DNA of 64,000 nt, taken from assembly GCF_030541005.1 (NCBI RefSeq), contig NZ_JASSVM010000007.1, positions 62,001 through 126,000 on the forward strand, read 5' to 3'. This document shows positions 30,957 to 40,156 of this stretch, in pieces. Under the pieces are notes generated by a model. The model was given only the letters and a program-made list of their open reading frames with translations, searched no databases and had not been told where the DNA came from. The translations under genes were made by a program, and so were the position numbers. Each line of letters begins with the position of its first letter. Position 1 is the stretch's first letter. The DNA comes from Marinobacter sp. SS5-14b (GTDB lineage: Bacteria; Pseudomonadota; Gammaproteobacteria; Pseudomonadales; Oleiphilaceae).

Positions 30957-33037
30957 TGCTCCTCTACGTTAGGGTGAATCCTGCGTGTGTAGGATGCTGC
31001 TGGCGCATTAGGACTGAAATTACGACCGAGAATCAATGAGATCGGCACCTCACCCAATACGAACCTAAGTGGATTATAGTGCGCTGAGTAATGAACAAAT
31101 CGATGACGAAGCAAATCTAGTTGATCTGCATTTAGTGTCAGCTCAACCGCACGACGATCCAGCGTCTCAAGCCACCTGGAGCTAATATTTTCAAGCTCCG
31201 GCGGCAAGTCCAAGTCATCCCTTCGTGGAATTTTCTTGAAGGGGACTCCAGCATCGATTGCCAGGCGATGCATCATTCGCAGAGCCACTCGGGAGTATTC
31301 TCCTCGAATCTCACGAACCATTCTTAGCGATAGCTCTACACGACCACGAGGAGCCGGGTGATCCGATTTCTTTTCGTAAATTGCCATACTCGCGTGCCCT
31401 TCTGGGCCCAGATCAGCCGGAGCCGGGTCGTGTTTTACTGAAGATCTTACCGGCATACTGAACCTACCAATCCAACCTTCCGCAAGTTTCAGTTTCCTCA
31501 GCTCATCCAAGTTATCCCATTCCATGGTTTGCTCAGGCATGTCATTTCGGTTGGGCGGAACCTCATGATACGGACTTATCAGCAGATCCTCACGCAACCG
31601 GTCAGGGTAGCCGCCTCCCACATCTGAATGTACTCCCGGCATACTTATTTCCTGAAAGTTTCCCGGAAGACTGCCGTCGGCGCCTCTAAGGCTATTCAAC
31701 GCGAAGTTGTATCTATGTTCGTTGTCGGCAACAAGGTGAACGGCTGATTTTACGCTGTCCGGATCAAGATAAAGGTTAACCGGTCCGTTTCGGTTATTGC
31801 TTGCCCAGAAATCCCACCTAAACGGGTTTACAATCGCCGCAACGGTATCAAACAACCCCACAAACCGAATATCTACATCTTTTGGCCAATCTATACGAGA
31901 CTCAGTGAACGCCTGACCCAGTAAACCTTTTCGCCCTTGACTAATTTCAAACGCTGCATGCCTGGCCGAAGCAGCACCTCGGCTGAAGCCAAACAAGTCG
32001 ATAGTTAGTGACGATATGCCGCCAGAAATACCGCGTTCTTCAATTTGGAGGGCGACATTTCTGAACGCACTCTCCACCTGACTTATGATTCCAGTTTCCC
32101 CCATTCCTGAAATGGAGCCCAGTGTAGAGTCGCCATCACCCGTTTTCGTACCGATACCGGGAGCATAGACCCAGAAGCGGTGAGTTAGTCTATTGGTTTC
32201 CGGTGTTCGCGACTCATCATAAAGATCCCTAAGCTTCGCCACATTGCTCGGCGCATTTCCATAGCTCCCCCCCATTGACAAACCCAACCAATAGGAACAC
32301 TCCTCCTCTGATATTTCTTTACGCCTGTATGATTCAACACACTCATCAGCCACACGCTCTTCCAACTCCCGCGAATTCTCGGCGTTATTCAACGTGCCAT
32401 CGGTGAAGATACCAATCTCAAGATGGATTTCTTTAGGAGGTGCTTTCGTGTTGGGTGAGTCTTTGTGAGAGGAAGATTCCAATGGCTTCAGGGTTTGTGC
32501 AGGAAAGCTCATTGGTGGCGTAGGGGATGCGGATTGCTGCCTGAGCGCTTCTTCTCGCTGCTGCAACCGATACTCCATGTCAAACTGGCCAGCTGCGAGA
32601 AGGCCAACACTGCCTATGTTCTGCGCGGCCAGTTGCTGGGGCGTGATTCCGTGCCGGTTCAGTTCGTCCAAACTGCGGCGTAACTCGGAGCTGTCTCTGC
32701 TCTCGCCGGCCACCCAACGACCGGCCCCGTCACCAGAATCCCGCCAGCAAACCACCGGATCAGAGGGCTCACCGTCACAGGCCTCGTAAACGAGCCATAG
32801 CTCGCCATCGTCAATCCGGCGCACCACTTCGTCAACCAGTGCTGCCCGGTGATACCTTGAGGCGCGGCCGCCTCCTTGAGACCCAGCGCTGCGCCCGAGC
32901 AGGCGCTCAAGGTCAACTTTGTTGGCGTTGTGATTGTTGTCGAGGATCAGGCTTCTGACTTTCGAAGCGGCAAAGAAAGGCGATTCCAGCCTGGGTAGAT
33001 CTGCAGCCAGCAGATCCCAGGTTTTTACTATTTTCAT
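30953..33037 (-). CDS. Tle1-like phospholipase effector (DUF2235 domain)
   Basis: A 694-residue protein with a DUF2235 / Tle1 alpha/beta-hydrolase region from about residue 205 to 580. Family landmarks: IGIFTDGTLNN, FWVYAPGIGT, the nucleophile motif GFSRGAA with Ser352, VRFVGLFDTVA-like segment (DIRFVGLFDTVAAIV), and GVHSDVGGGYPD with the catalytic Asp. The first 200 residues are a separate unassigned region (VDEVVRRIDDGELWLVYEACDGEPSD...) followed by a P/S/K-rich linker, which could be a delivery or adaptor part. The N-terminal coding stretch looks more GC-rich than the lipase part, suggesting a mosaic gene. No VgrG, Hcp or PAAR gene is in the window. It follows cpdA by 47 bp on the same strand. 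Confidence 0.8.
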   Translation of the reverse strand: MKIVKTWDLLAADLPRLESPFFAASKVRSLILDNNHNANKVDLERLLGRSAGSQGGGRASRYHRAALVDEVVRRIDDGELWLVYEACDGEPSDPVVCWRDSGDGAGRWVAGESRDSSELRRSLDELNRHGITPQQLAAQNIGSVGLLAAGQFDMEYRLQQREEALRQQSASPTPPMSFPAQTLKPLESSSHKDSPNTKAPPKEIHLEIGIFTDGTLNNAENSRELEERVADECVESYRRKEISEEECSYWLGLSMGGSYGNAPSNVAKLRDLYDESRTPETNRLTHRFWVYAPGIGTKTGDGDSTLGSISGMGETGIISQVESAFRNVALQIEERGISGGISSLTIDLFGFSRGAASARHAAFEISQGRKGLLGQAFTESRIDWPKDVDIRFVGLFDTVAAIVNPFRWDFWASNNRNGPVNLYLDPDSVKSAVHLVADNEHRYNFALNSLRGADGSLPGNFQEISMPGVHSDVGGGYPDRLREDLLISPYHEVPPNRNDMPEQTMEWDNLDELRKLKLAEGWIGRFSMPVRSSVKHDPAPADLGPEGHASMAIYEKKSDHPAPRGRVELSLRMVREIRGEYSRVALRMMHRLAIDAGVPFKKIPRRDDLDLPPELENISSRWLETLDRRAVELTLNADQLDLLRHRFVHYSAHYNPLRFVLGEVPISLILGRNFSPNAPAASYTRRIHPNVEEH

Positions 33038-33084
33038 GGCTCGTCATCCGTTGACTGAGGGTAATCATCCTTGGGAAATCTAAA

Positions 33085-33912
33085 TCAGTATCCGGTACTT
33101 TTCTCGTCCAGATCAAATTCAAACTGGTTCGCCCGCCGAACCTGCGTGCTGAAGGCGCCGGTTGGCTCCAGTTCGAACCATCGATAACCAGGCGCTAAGG
33201 GCTCAACTGCAAATTTGCTGGAGCCAGTAGCGAACTGAATGCAGGTAGATGGTGTCGCCAGCAGCTGCACACCATCCCGATGTTGCTGCAGCTCCTGATG
33301 AATGTGCCCCCAGAGCACGACTTTTACCTGGGGATGCCTGTCGACGATCTGCCAGAAATCATCGCGATTCTTCAGGCCGATTTTCTCCATCCAGTCAGAA
33401 TGAATATCCACTGGGTGGTGATGCAGGCACACCATGGTGGGCAGCTCGGGATGCTGCGACAGCGCGCTATCGAGAAACGCCAGCTCGGCCTCTGATAACG
33501 CGCCGAACACCTTGCCCTTTACCGACGAGTCCAGCATGACGAAATGCCAGCCGCCTTGAACTCGCTGACTCTCGTTCGACTCGAATTCGGCGGCAATGGC
33601 GTTCATCCGTGCGGAGTCGTCGTGATTGCCGGCAATCCAGAGCGAGGGGCACTGAAATACCTGAAGTTGCTGACCGAAATATCGATACGCTTCGGCGGAG
33701 GCATCCTGGGAGAGGTCCCCTGTCGCCAGGATCAGATCGGGCTGACCGTGCACACGCAGTACCTCGTCGATCACGGCGGCCAGGCTATCGCGTGTGTTAA
33801 CGCCCAGCAAAGCGCCGTCAGCCGAGGCCGTCAGATGCGGATCCGTCAACTGAAGCACCCGCAGTGGGCGTTGTGGTTCGGAGTTGGTCATGCAGGCCCT
33901 GTTGTTATCCAT
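33085..33912 (-). CDS. cpdA: 3',5'-cyclic AMP phosphodiesterase
   Basis: CpdA hydrolyses cAMP and so tunes CRP/Vfr signalling. The 275-residue calcineurin-like metallophosphoesterase has the metal motifs in order: TDPHL, ATGDLSQD, AGNHDD, LHHHPVD and WGHIHQE. The start may be the ATG at 33912 or the internal Met8 (MTNSEPQ) at 33891. It belongs to the nudF-yqiB-cpdA run conserved in E. coli and Pseudomonas, where yqiA and parE normally come next; here the Tle1-like gene does instead. Confidence 0.94.
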   Translation of the reverse strand: MDNNRACMTNSEPQRPLRVLQLTDPHLTASADGALLGVNTRDSLAAVIDEVLRVHGQPDLILATGDLSQDASAEAYRYFGQQLQVFQCPSLWIAGNHDDSARMNAIAAEFESNESQRVQGGWHFVMLDSSVKGKVFGALSEAELAFLDSALSQHPELPTMVCLHHHPVDIHSDWMEKIGLKNRDDFWQIVDRHPQVKVVLWGHIHQELQQHRDGVQLLATPSTCIQFATGSSKFAVEPLAPGYRWFELEPTGAFSTQVRRANQFEFDLDEKSTGY

Positions 33913-34069
33913 TGCAACCAGTTGAAATTACTGTCAAGTGTACGACGGCTTGGGCCAGTTTAATCCGCCACGAATGGAAGATAAGTCACATTCTGACCAG
34001 CTTCGCCTAAGATTTTGCAGTTTTTGACAACTATGACACAGGAAACGACGCCTGCAAGGTGAATCCAGG

Positions 34070-34555
34070 TCAGTCGATGCCCTGACCAGCGGTCCAGGCA
34101 GCGTGCTCCATGGGCAGGTGGCCAAAGCGCAGGCAATAGTCCAGCCAGTCAGCCAGAAAACCATTTACCTGAACCTTTTCATCAGGATGGTGCATAAAGC
34201 GGTTCGGATAGTCGTTCACGGGTGCAATTTGTCGCTGCCGGTAGCAACTGATGACCTCGGCCATGGCGGCGTCGTGATAGACACGCACTGTCATGCGGGG
34301 ATTGTTGAGCCAGCGCCCGCTGTTATGAACCTGCTCTAACAGGAGAGTTTCGGTGAACCTGGCGGTTTGGAGCAGCTCGATACGTACCCGCCCCAGGTAC
34401 TGATTCTCCCGATACAACTCGATTTCACACACAGGCTGACCATCCGCTTCGAGCTTCCTCAGTTTACGAAGCCTCTGGTAGTTGCCGTCACAAAGGGCGC
34501 CCAATTGCCGCAAATCCGGCACATAGGGTTTTGGCCGTTTTACCCACTCGGTCAT
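34070..34555 (-). CDS. yqiB: DUF1249 protein YqiB
   Basis: A 161-residue cytosolic protein of unknown function, conserved between nudF and cpdA in many gammaproteobacteria. The start at 34555 is chosen because its ATG overlaps the nudF stop (ATGA at 34552-34555) and the protein then opens MTEWVKRPKPYVPDL, the usual family N terminus; an upstream in-frame start at 34600 would add 15 residues. A 157-bp gap (33913-34069) without a gene separates it from cpdA. Confidence 0.9.
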   Translation of the reverse strand: MTEWVKRPKPYVPDLRQLGALCDGNYQRLRKLRKLEADGQPVCEIELYRENQYLGRVRIELLQTARFTETLLLEQVHNSGRWLNNPRMTVRVYHDAAMAEVISCYRQRQIAPVNDYPNRFMHHPDEKVQVNGFLADWLDYCLRFGHLPMEHAAWTAGQGID

Positions 34556-35172
34556 GTCTGCCACTCCCGGCGCAATCTGTCGCGGTTCAGTTGCAGCCAC
34601 TGGATGGCGATGATGGCGGCGGCGTTGTTGATGCGGCCGTCAGCAATCATGGCAAAGGCCTCCTCTGCGCTGACCACATGGGAAAGAATATCTTCGTTCT
34701 CGTGCTCAACCCCGAAGACTCCCCCCGCATCAGCTGTGCTGACCTGACCGCAGTAGAGGTGAATCATCTCGGTGGTACCGCCGGGAGAAACCAGGTAGTC
34801 GCAGATTTTGTCGAGGCGACTGAAACTCAGGCCGGCTTCTTCCTGCCCTTCGCGCTGAGCGACTTCTTCCGGGCTTTCGCCGTCTTCGTTCATGCCCGCA
34901 ACCAGTTCGAGTAACCAGGGTGACTGGTTGCGGCCGAGCACGCCCAGACGGAATTGTTCCAGCAGTACGACTTCGTCCCGAGCGGGGTCATAGGGGAGTA
35001 CGCAGGTGGCGTCGCCGCGGATGAAGAGTTCGCGGGTGAAGGTGGGCATTTCACGGCCATCGAAGCGCGGGTGGGTGAGCCAGAGTTTATCCATTCGGAA
35101 AAAACCCTGAAAGACGGTTTCGCGTTTTTCGATTTTGACGTCGCTGGCGGTGAACTGGAACGGTTTTGGCAT
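34552..35172 (-). CDS. nudF: ADP-ribose pyrophosphatase
   Basis: NudF splits ADP-ribose to AMP and ribose 5-phosphate. From the ATG at 35172 the 206-residue protein opens MPKPFQFTASDVKIEKRETVFQGFF and has the Nudix motif GMNEDGESPEEVAQREGQEE followed by AGL (G-x5-E-x7-RE-x2-EE-x-G). An in-frame start at 35232 would add 20 residues unlike the family. It is the first gene of the nudF-yqiB-cpdA group; repeat copy B lies 126 bp upstream. Confidence 0.93.
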   Translation of the reverse strand: MPKPFQFTASDVKIEKRETVFQGFFRMDKLWLTHPRFDGREMPTFTRELFIRGDATCVLPYDPARDEVVLLEQFRLGVLGRNQSPWLLELVAGMNEDGESPEEVAQREGQEEAGLSFSRLDKICDYLVSPGGTTEMIHLYCGQVSTADAGGVFGVEHENEDILSHVVSAEEAFAMIADGRINNAAAIIAIQWLQLNRDRLRREWQT

Positions 35173-35297
35173 TCGGGTTTCCGGTTTGATGTTCGGTTTT
35201 GAACGATAGCCTTTGGGGTTGCTTGGGTGCAAGTGTCTTACGGTTGGTGTAATGGTTTGGTTCTGGCCCTAGCCTGCATAGGTTGGTGCGTGGCAGT

Positions 35298-35400
35298 CGT
35301 TGGGTATTGCTTTCCAAAACACGCTCCTTCGGCACGTCCCTGTAACGCTTGAGCTCCGCCATCCATGGCTCCGCACAGTTTTGGAAAGCAATACCCAGCG
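35298..35400 (-). repeat. Structured repeat, copy B (arms plus conserved core)
   Basis: Arms 35298-35320 and 35378-35400 are inverse complements at 22 of 23 positions and flank a 57-base core (35321-35377). Read on the minus strand the core begins TGTGCGGAGCCATGG and ends CCGAAGGAGCGT, the same as copy A apart from four substitutions. The boundary bases AAAC and GTTT are kept, while the arm sequence (TGGGTATTGCTTTCC...) is unrelated to A or C. It lies between the divergent nudF and tumE genes. Confidence 0.9.
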
Positions 35401-35445
35401 CCCGCCCTCAACATTTGTGCAGAACGCCGTCTCTATATCGGCGAT

Positions 35446-35485
35446 TTCTCAAGATTGAAAACACATGTTATGATCGGAACATAAC
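35446..35485 (+). promoter_or_regulatory. tumEA promoter with overlapping inverted-repeat operator
   Basis: An extended -10 (TGTTATGAT, 35466-35474) lies 17 bases after a weak -35 TTCTCA (35446-35451). An inverted repeat GTTATG (35467-35472) / CATAAC (35480-35485) covers the -10 and the likely start site. Autorepression by the DNA-binding antitoxin through this repeat is inferred from the usual logic of such modules. Confidence 0.55.
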
Positions 35486-35504
35486 TTTAGAGGTAGGCAA
35501 TCCA

Positions 35505-35867
35505 TTGGATGGATTAGAACAGCTTCTGGCCATACATGGCAGTCAGGTGCACAGGGATGATGGTTACTGGTGGAAGATTGAAGCGTGGTGCGTGCCACCA
35601 ACGCGGGAGCGGCCCCATGGTATTCGGTATAACCTCACGCTCCATGACAAACACAACCGGCGCATATTTGGCATGGACAACGCCCATGCAGTGAAACCGG
35701 CAAAAACGGGTTTGAACAGCGGCAAGGTGCATGAGTTCGATCATGTACACCAAACCATGTCAGACACAGGCACACCCTACGAGTTTAAGGATTGTTTTGC
35801 GTTGCTGAGCGATTTCTTTTCTGGCGTAGATAAAACAATCTCAGACATCAACGGAGGCCGTCGATGA
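35505..35867 (+). CDS. tumE: TumE-family toxin (DUF6516-like)
   Basis: A 120-residue protein resembling the TumE toxin family: central strands RYNLTLHDKHNRRIFGMDNAHAVKP and a C-terminal FDHVHQT...PYEFKDCFALLSDFFSGVDK stretch. The start is placed at TTG 35505, after AGAGG at 35489-35493; the frame is open further upstream but that part runs through the repeat and operator. Its stop overlaps the tumA start by four bases, as expected for a toxin-antitoxin pair. The toxic activity of the family is not something I can read from the sequence. Confidence 0.75.
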   Translation: MDGLEQLLAIHGSQVHRDDGYWWKIEAWCVPPTRERPHGIRYNLTLHDKHNRRIFGMDNAHAVKPAKTGLNSGKVHEFDHVHQTMSDTGTPYEFKDCFALLSDFFSGVDKTISDINGGRR

Positions 35868-36265
35868 AAGCGCGCATTGGCATAATGCCCGAGGAGTTGA
35901 TTCGAAAAAGATTACTGGCGATGGCTCAGGGGCTGTACACACCGGGGGCTGACGAGCCCCTGGTTTGGTATACCTCACTGAATGCGGTGTCTCAGGTTTT
36001 GTGCCCGGAAAACATCAGGCTTTTGCGCTTAATCGATTCGGAAAAACCTCAAACAATGACGGAGCTCGCCCGCCTGACTGGTCGTGCAAAAAGCAACTTG
36101 TCCCACACATTGAAATCCCTAAGGGACAAGGGGTTTGTCAGGCTTGAGAGGCAGAGCGGAAACACTCTTAAACCGGTGGCCTTGTTTACAGATTTTGAGA
36201 TTATTTCCAGCTCGGAAATTGAGAACGAGATCCGCAGAGTGGCGCAGGACAGAGAGGTAGCCTGA
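35864..36265 (+). CDS. tumA: TumA-type antitoxin, winged-helix DNA-binding protein
   Basis: A 133-residue protein of the HVO_A0114-like DNA-binding group found with TumE toxins. It has a MarR/ArsR-type winged helix in the second half (MTELARLTGRAKSNLSHTLKSLRDKGFVRLERQSG). It probably neutralises TumE and represses the operon through the inverted repeat at 35467-35485 (inference). It starts at the ATG overlapping the tumE stop (35864-35867). Repeat copy C begins 22 bp after its stop. Confidence 0.78.
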   Translation: MKARIGIMPEELIRKRLLAMAQGLYTPGADEPLVWYTSLNAVSQVLCPENIRLLRLIDSEKPQTMTELARLTGRAKSNLSHTLKSLRDKGFVRLERQSGNTLKPVALFTDFEIISSSEIENEIRRVAQDREVA

Positions 36266-36287
36266 GAAATACTGCAAAGGCCAGAAA

Positions 36288-36397
36288 GAGCCGGGGTGGT
36301 GGCCTTGTTCAGAAACGTGCGGAGCCATGGATGGCGGAGCCCGAGACGCACAGGGACGTCTCGAGTCGTTTTCTGAACAAGGCCGCCACCCCGGCTC
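36288..36397 (+). repeat. Structured repeat, copy C (arms plus shortened core)
   Basis: Arms 36288-36316 and 36368-36397 are inverse complements apart from one mismatch and one extra A. The 51-base core (36317-36367) shares the GTGCGGAGCCATGGATGGCG block with copies A and B and the ACAGGGACGT block with B, but its right end is different (GAGACG...CGTCTC, itself an inverted repeat around CACAGGGA). The arm sequence is again unique. It lies between tumA and thiC, which converge, and is inverted with respect to copy B. Confidence 0.88.
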
Positions 36398-36439
36398 AAT
36401 GCGATCAGCCAGCAGGCTAGGCTATCAGGAACACCGAAG

Positions 36440-38410
<1,971 letters not shown>

Positions 38411-38508
38411 TTAATCCCTACGCCGGTATTATCCGGATCAGGTCGCGGGTTCTGCGTTGCAATCTCAGCCGATCGCCGGTTTCCGGCAGATCAGCACCCC
38501 GTCAAGAC
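38411..38508 (-). ncRNA. TPP riboswitch (THI element) of thiC
   Basis: Read on the minus strand the leader carries CTGAGA followed by the THI-box segments ACCTGATCCGGATAATACC and GGCGTAGGGATT, with the left P1/P2 side CTTGACGGGGTGC at the 5' end. This matches the TPP aptamer closely (compare ACCTGATCTGGATAATGCCAGCG). About 93 bases lie between the aptamer and the thiC start and contain the GGGAG ribosome site and a possible GCGAC/GTCGC hairpin, so control is probably at translation initiation. No T tract follows, which argues against a terminator type. Confidence 0.95.
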
Positions 38509-38697
38509 GCGATTCTGAATTCTGTTGCTCACAAAATGAGTGGCATTCGCAAGTGTAGAGACGGCGGCCATTATTGTCCATAATGTGCCACCAATACCTT
38601 TTGGTCACTGCCGGAGCAGCCTTACACTCTGAATGTTGACTGTTCGATTCCTGTGTCCCGATAACGGATGCTCGGAGAGAGTTCTTCAGGAGAGACA
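38509..38697. promoter_or_regulatory. Divergent thiC/tolC region
   Basis: About 190 bp between the TPP aptamer and tolC hold no credible gene. The thiC and tolC promoters should be here. I could not pick out convincing promoter hexamers. Confidence 0.4.
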
Positions 38698-40101
38698 ATG
38701 AAAAAACGCTTATTTCCAGGACTGATCGCCCTGCTGGCAGCCCAGCCTGCCTTTTCTCTGGATCTGATGGAAACCTACGAGAAAGCCCTGTCTTATGACT
38801 CCGGCATTGCCTCTGCCATGGCACAGTTCCAGGCACAGCAGGCAACCAGCGATGTCAGCAAGAGCGCCCTGCTGCCCAAAATCTCGGCGGTTGGGTCAGC
38901 AAGCTACACACGTTTCGAGCCCAGGAATATACCCGGGGGGGCAAACGCCGATGAGCTGACGCGGCAACTCTTCTCGGGAGACAGTTATCGAACCTACCGC
39001 TACGGCGTCGAGCTGACCCAGCCACTGTTCCGGGCTCAAGACTGGTTCAGCTACGAAGCCAGCCAGTTCCAGGCCGAGGCGGCCGAGGCCCAGTACAACC
39101 TGGCCCAGCAACAACTGATTCTGGATGTGGCAACCGCCTACTTCGATGTCCTGCGCGCCAAGGACACCGTCACAACCGCAAAAGCGACTGAAACGGCCAT
39201 CCAGCGCCAGTACGAACAGGCCCGGGAACGGTTTGACGTGGGGCTCATTGCCGTCACCGAAGTCTATGAAGCGCGTGCCAGCTACGACGATGCCAGGAGC
39301 CAGCGCATCGCCGCCGACAACGACCTGAATGTGGCCAGGGAACAACTGGCCCGGTTAACCGGAGAATATCCGGACGCCATGGAAAATCTCAGGCAGAATT
39401 TTCCGCTCGGGCGCCCGGAGCCCATGGATCCGACTTCGTGGGAAGCAACCGCGGTGGAGCAAAACTGGTCTATTCAGGCGGCCCTGAGGCAACTCAATGC
39501 CAGCGAAGCCAGCCTGAAAGCGGCAAAGTCCGGTCATTTGCCAACCCTTGAGCTGAGCGCCTCCTACCAGGAAACCAGTCTGGAGAACGCCCTTTTTACC
39601 CAGCAGGAGCGCAGCCAGTCCGTTGCCTCACTGTCACTGACCATCCCGCTCTACACGGGCGGCGGCACCCAGGCCGGCGTGCGCCAACAGCGCTCACTGG
39701 TCACCGTGGCCGAGCAGGACCTGAACACCACGCGCCGGGATGTGCAGGTGAACACCCGCAGCCTGTTCCTGACCGTGAACAACAACGTGGAGACAGCCTC
39801 TGCCCTTGAGCAAACCATCATCTCCCGCCGCAGCGCACTGGATGCGACTCGTGCCGGCTATGACGTAGGCACCCGCAACATAGTGGAAGTACTGGACGCG
39901 GAACGCGCCTTCTATGTTGCCCTGAGGGATTACGCCAATGCCCGCTATGATTACGTCATCAACTCCCTGCAACTGAAGCAGGCAGCCGGCACGCTCAGCC
40001 CGCAGGATCTGATTGACCTGAACAACTGGTTGAGCGAAGGCGCCCGGGGCATTGAAGCTCTGGCGGAAGAAGATAAAACGCTGGACAACCCAGCGCAGTA
40101 A
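38698..40101 (+). CDS. tolC: Outer-membrane efflux channel TolC
   Basis: TolC is the trimeric outer-membrane tunnel for type I secretion and RND efflux. The 467-residue product has a signal peptide (MKKRLFPGLIALLAAQPAFS) and two outer-membrane-efflux repeats of long helices (LDLMETYEKALSYDSGIASAMAQ; AYFDVLRAKDTVTTAKAT; NIVEVLDAERAFYVALRDYANARYDYVINSLQLKQAAG). The start at 38698 follows AGGAGAGAC. It sits between thiC and waaA, as in Pseudomonas. Confidence 0.94.
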   Translation: MKKRLFPGLIALLAAQPAFSLDLMETYEKALSYDSGIASAMAQFQAQQATSDVSKSALLPKISAVGSASYTRFEPRNIPGGANADELTRQLFSGDSYRTYRYGVELTQPLFRAQDWFSYEASQFQAEAAEAQYNLAQQQLILDVATAYFDVLRAKDTVTTAKATETAIQRQYEQARERFDVGLIAVTEVYEARASYDDARSQRIAADNDLNVAREQLARLTGEYPDAMENLRQNFPLGRPEPMDPTSWEATAVEQNWSIQAALRQLNASEASLKAAKSGHLPTLELSASYQETSLENALFTQQERSQSVASLSLTIPLYTGGGTQAGVRQQRSLVTVAEQDLNTTRRDVQVNTRSLFLTVNNNVETASALEQTIISRRSALDATRAGYDVGTRNIVEVLDAERAFYVALRDYANARYDYVINSLQLKQAAGTLSPQDLIDLNNWLSEGARGIEALAEEDKTLDNPAQ

Positions 40102-40126
40102 TTTCGACGCTGGATGAGAGGGAACG

Positions 40127-40156
40127 ATGCCCGGGCAGCCGAAAGGCCCCGGGCAT
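40127..40156. terminator. Hairpin between convergent tolC and waaA
   Basis: ATGCCCGGG (40127-40135) and CCCGGGCAT (40148-40156) form a 9-bp stem that reaches the waaA stop codon. There is no T tract on either strand, so termination efficiency is uncertain. Confidence 0.5.

Noticed and set aside
30953..33037. Complete T6SS locus
   Set aside because: Only the effector and lipoprotein are present. No tss genes, VgrG, Hcp or PAAR are in the window.
35349..35504. Extending tumE upstream to the TTG at 35349
   Set aside because: The added 52 codons run through the right arm of repeat copy B and the promoter/operator, and read like non-coding sequence. TTG 35505 has a ribosome site and fits the family.
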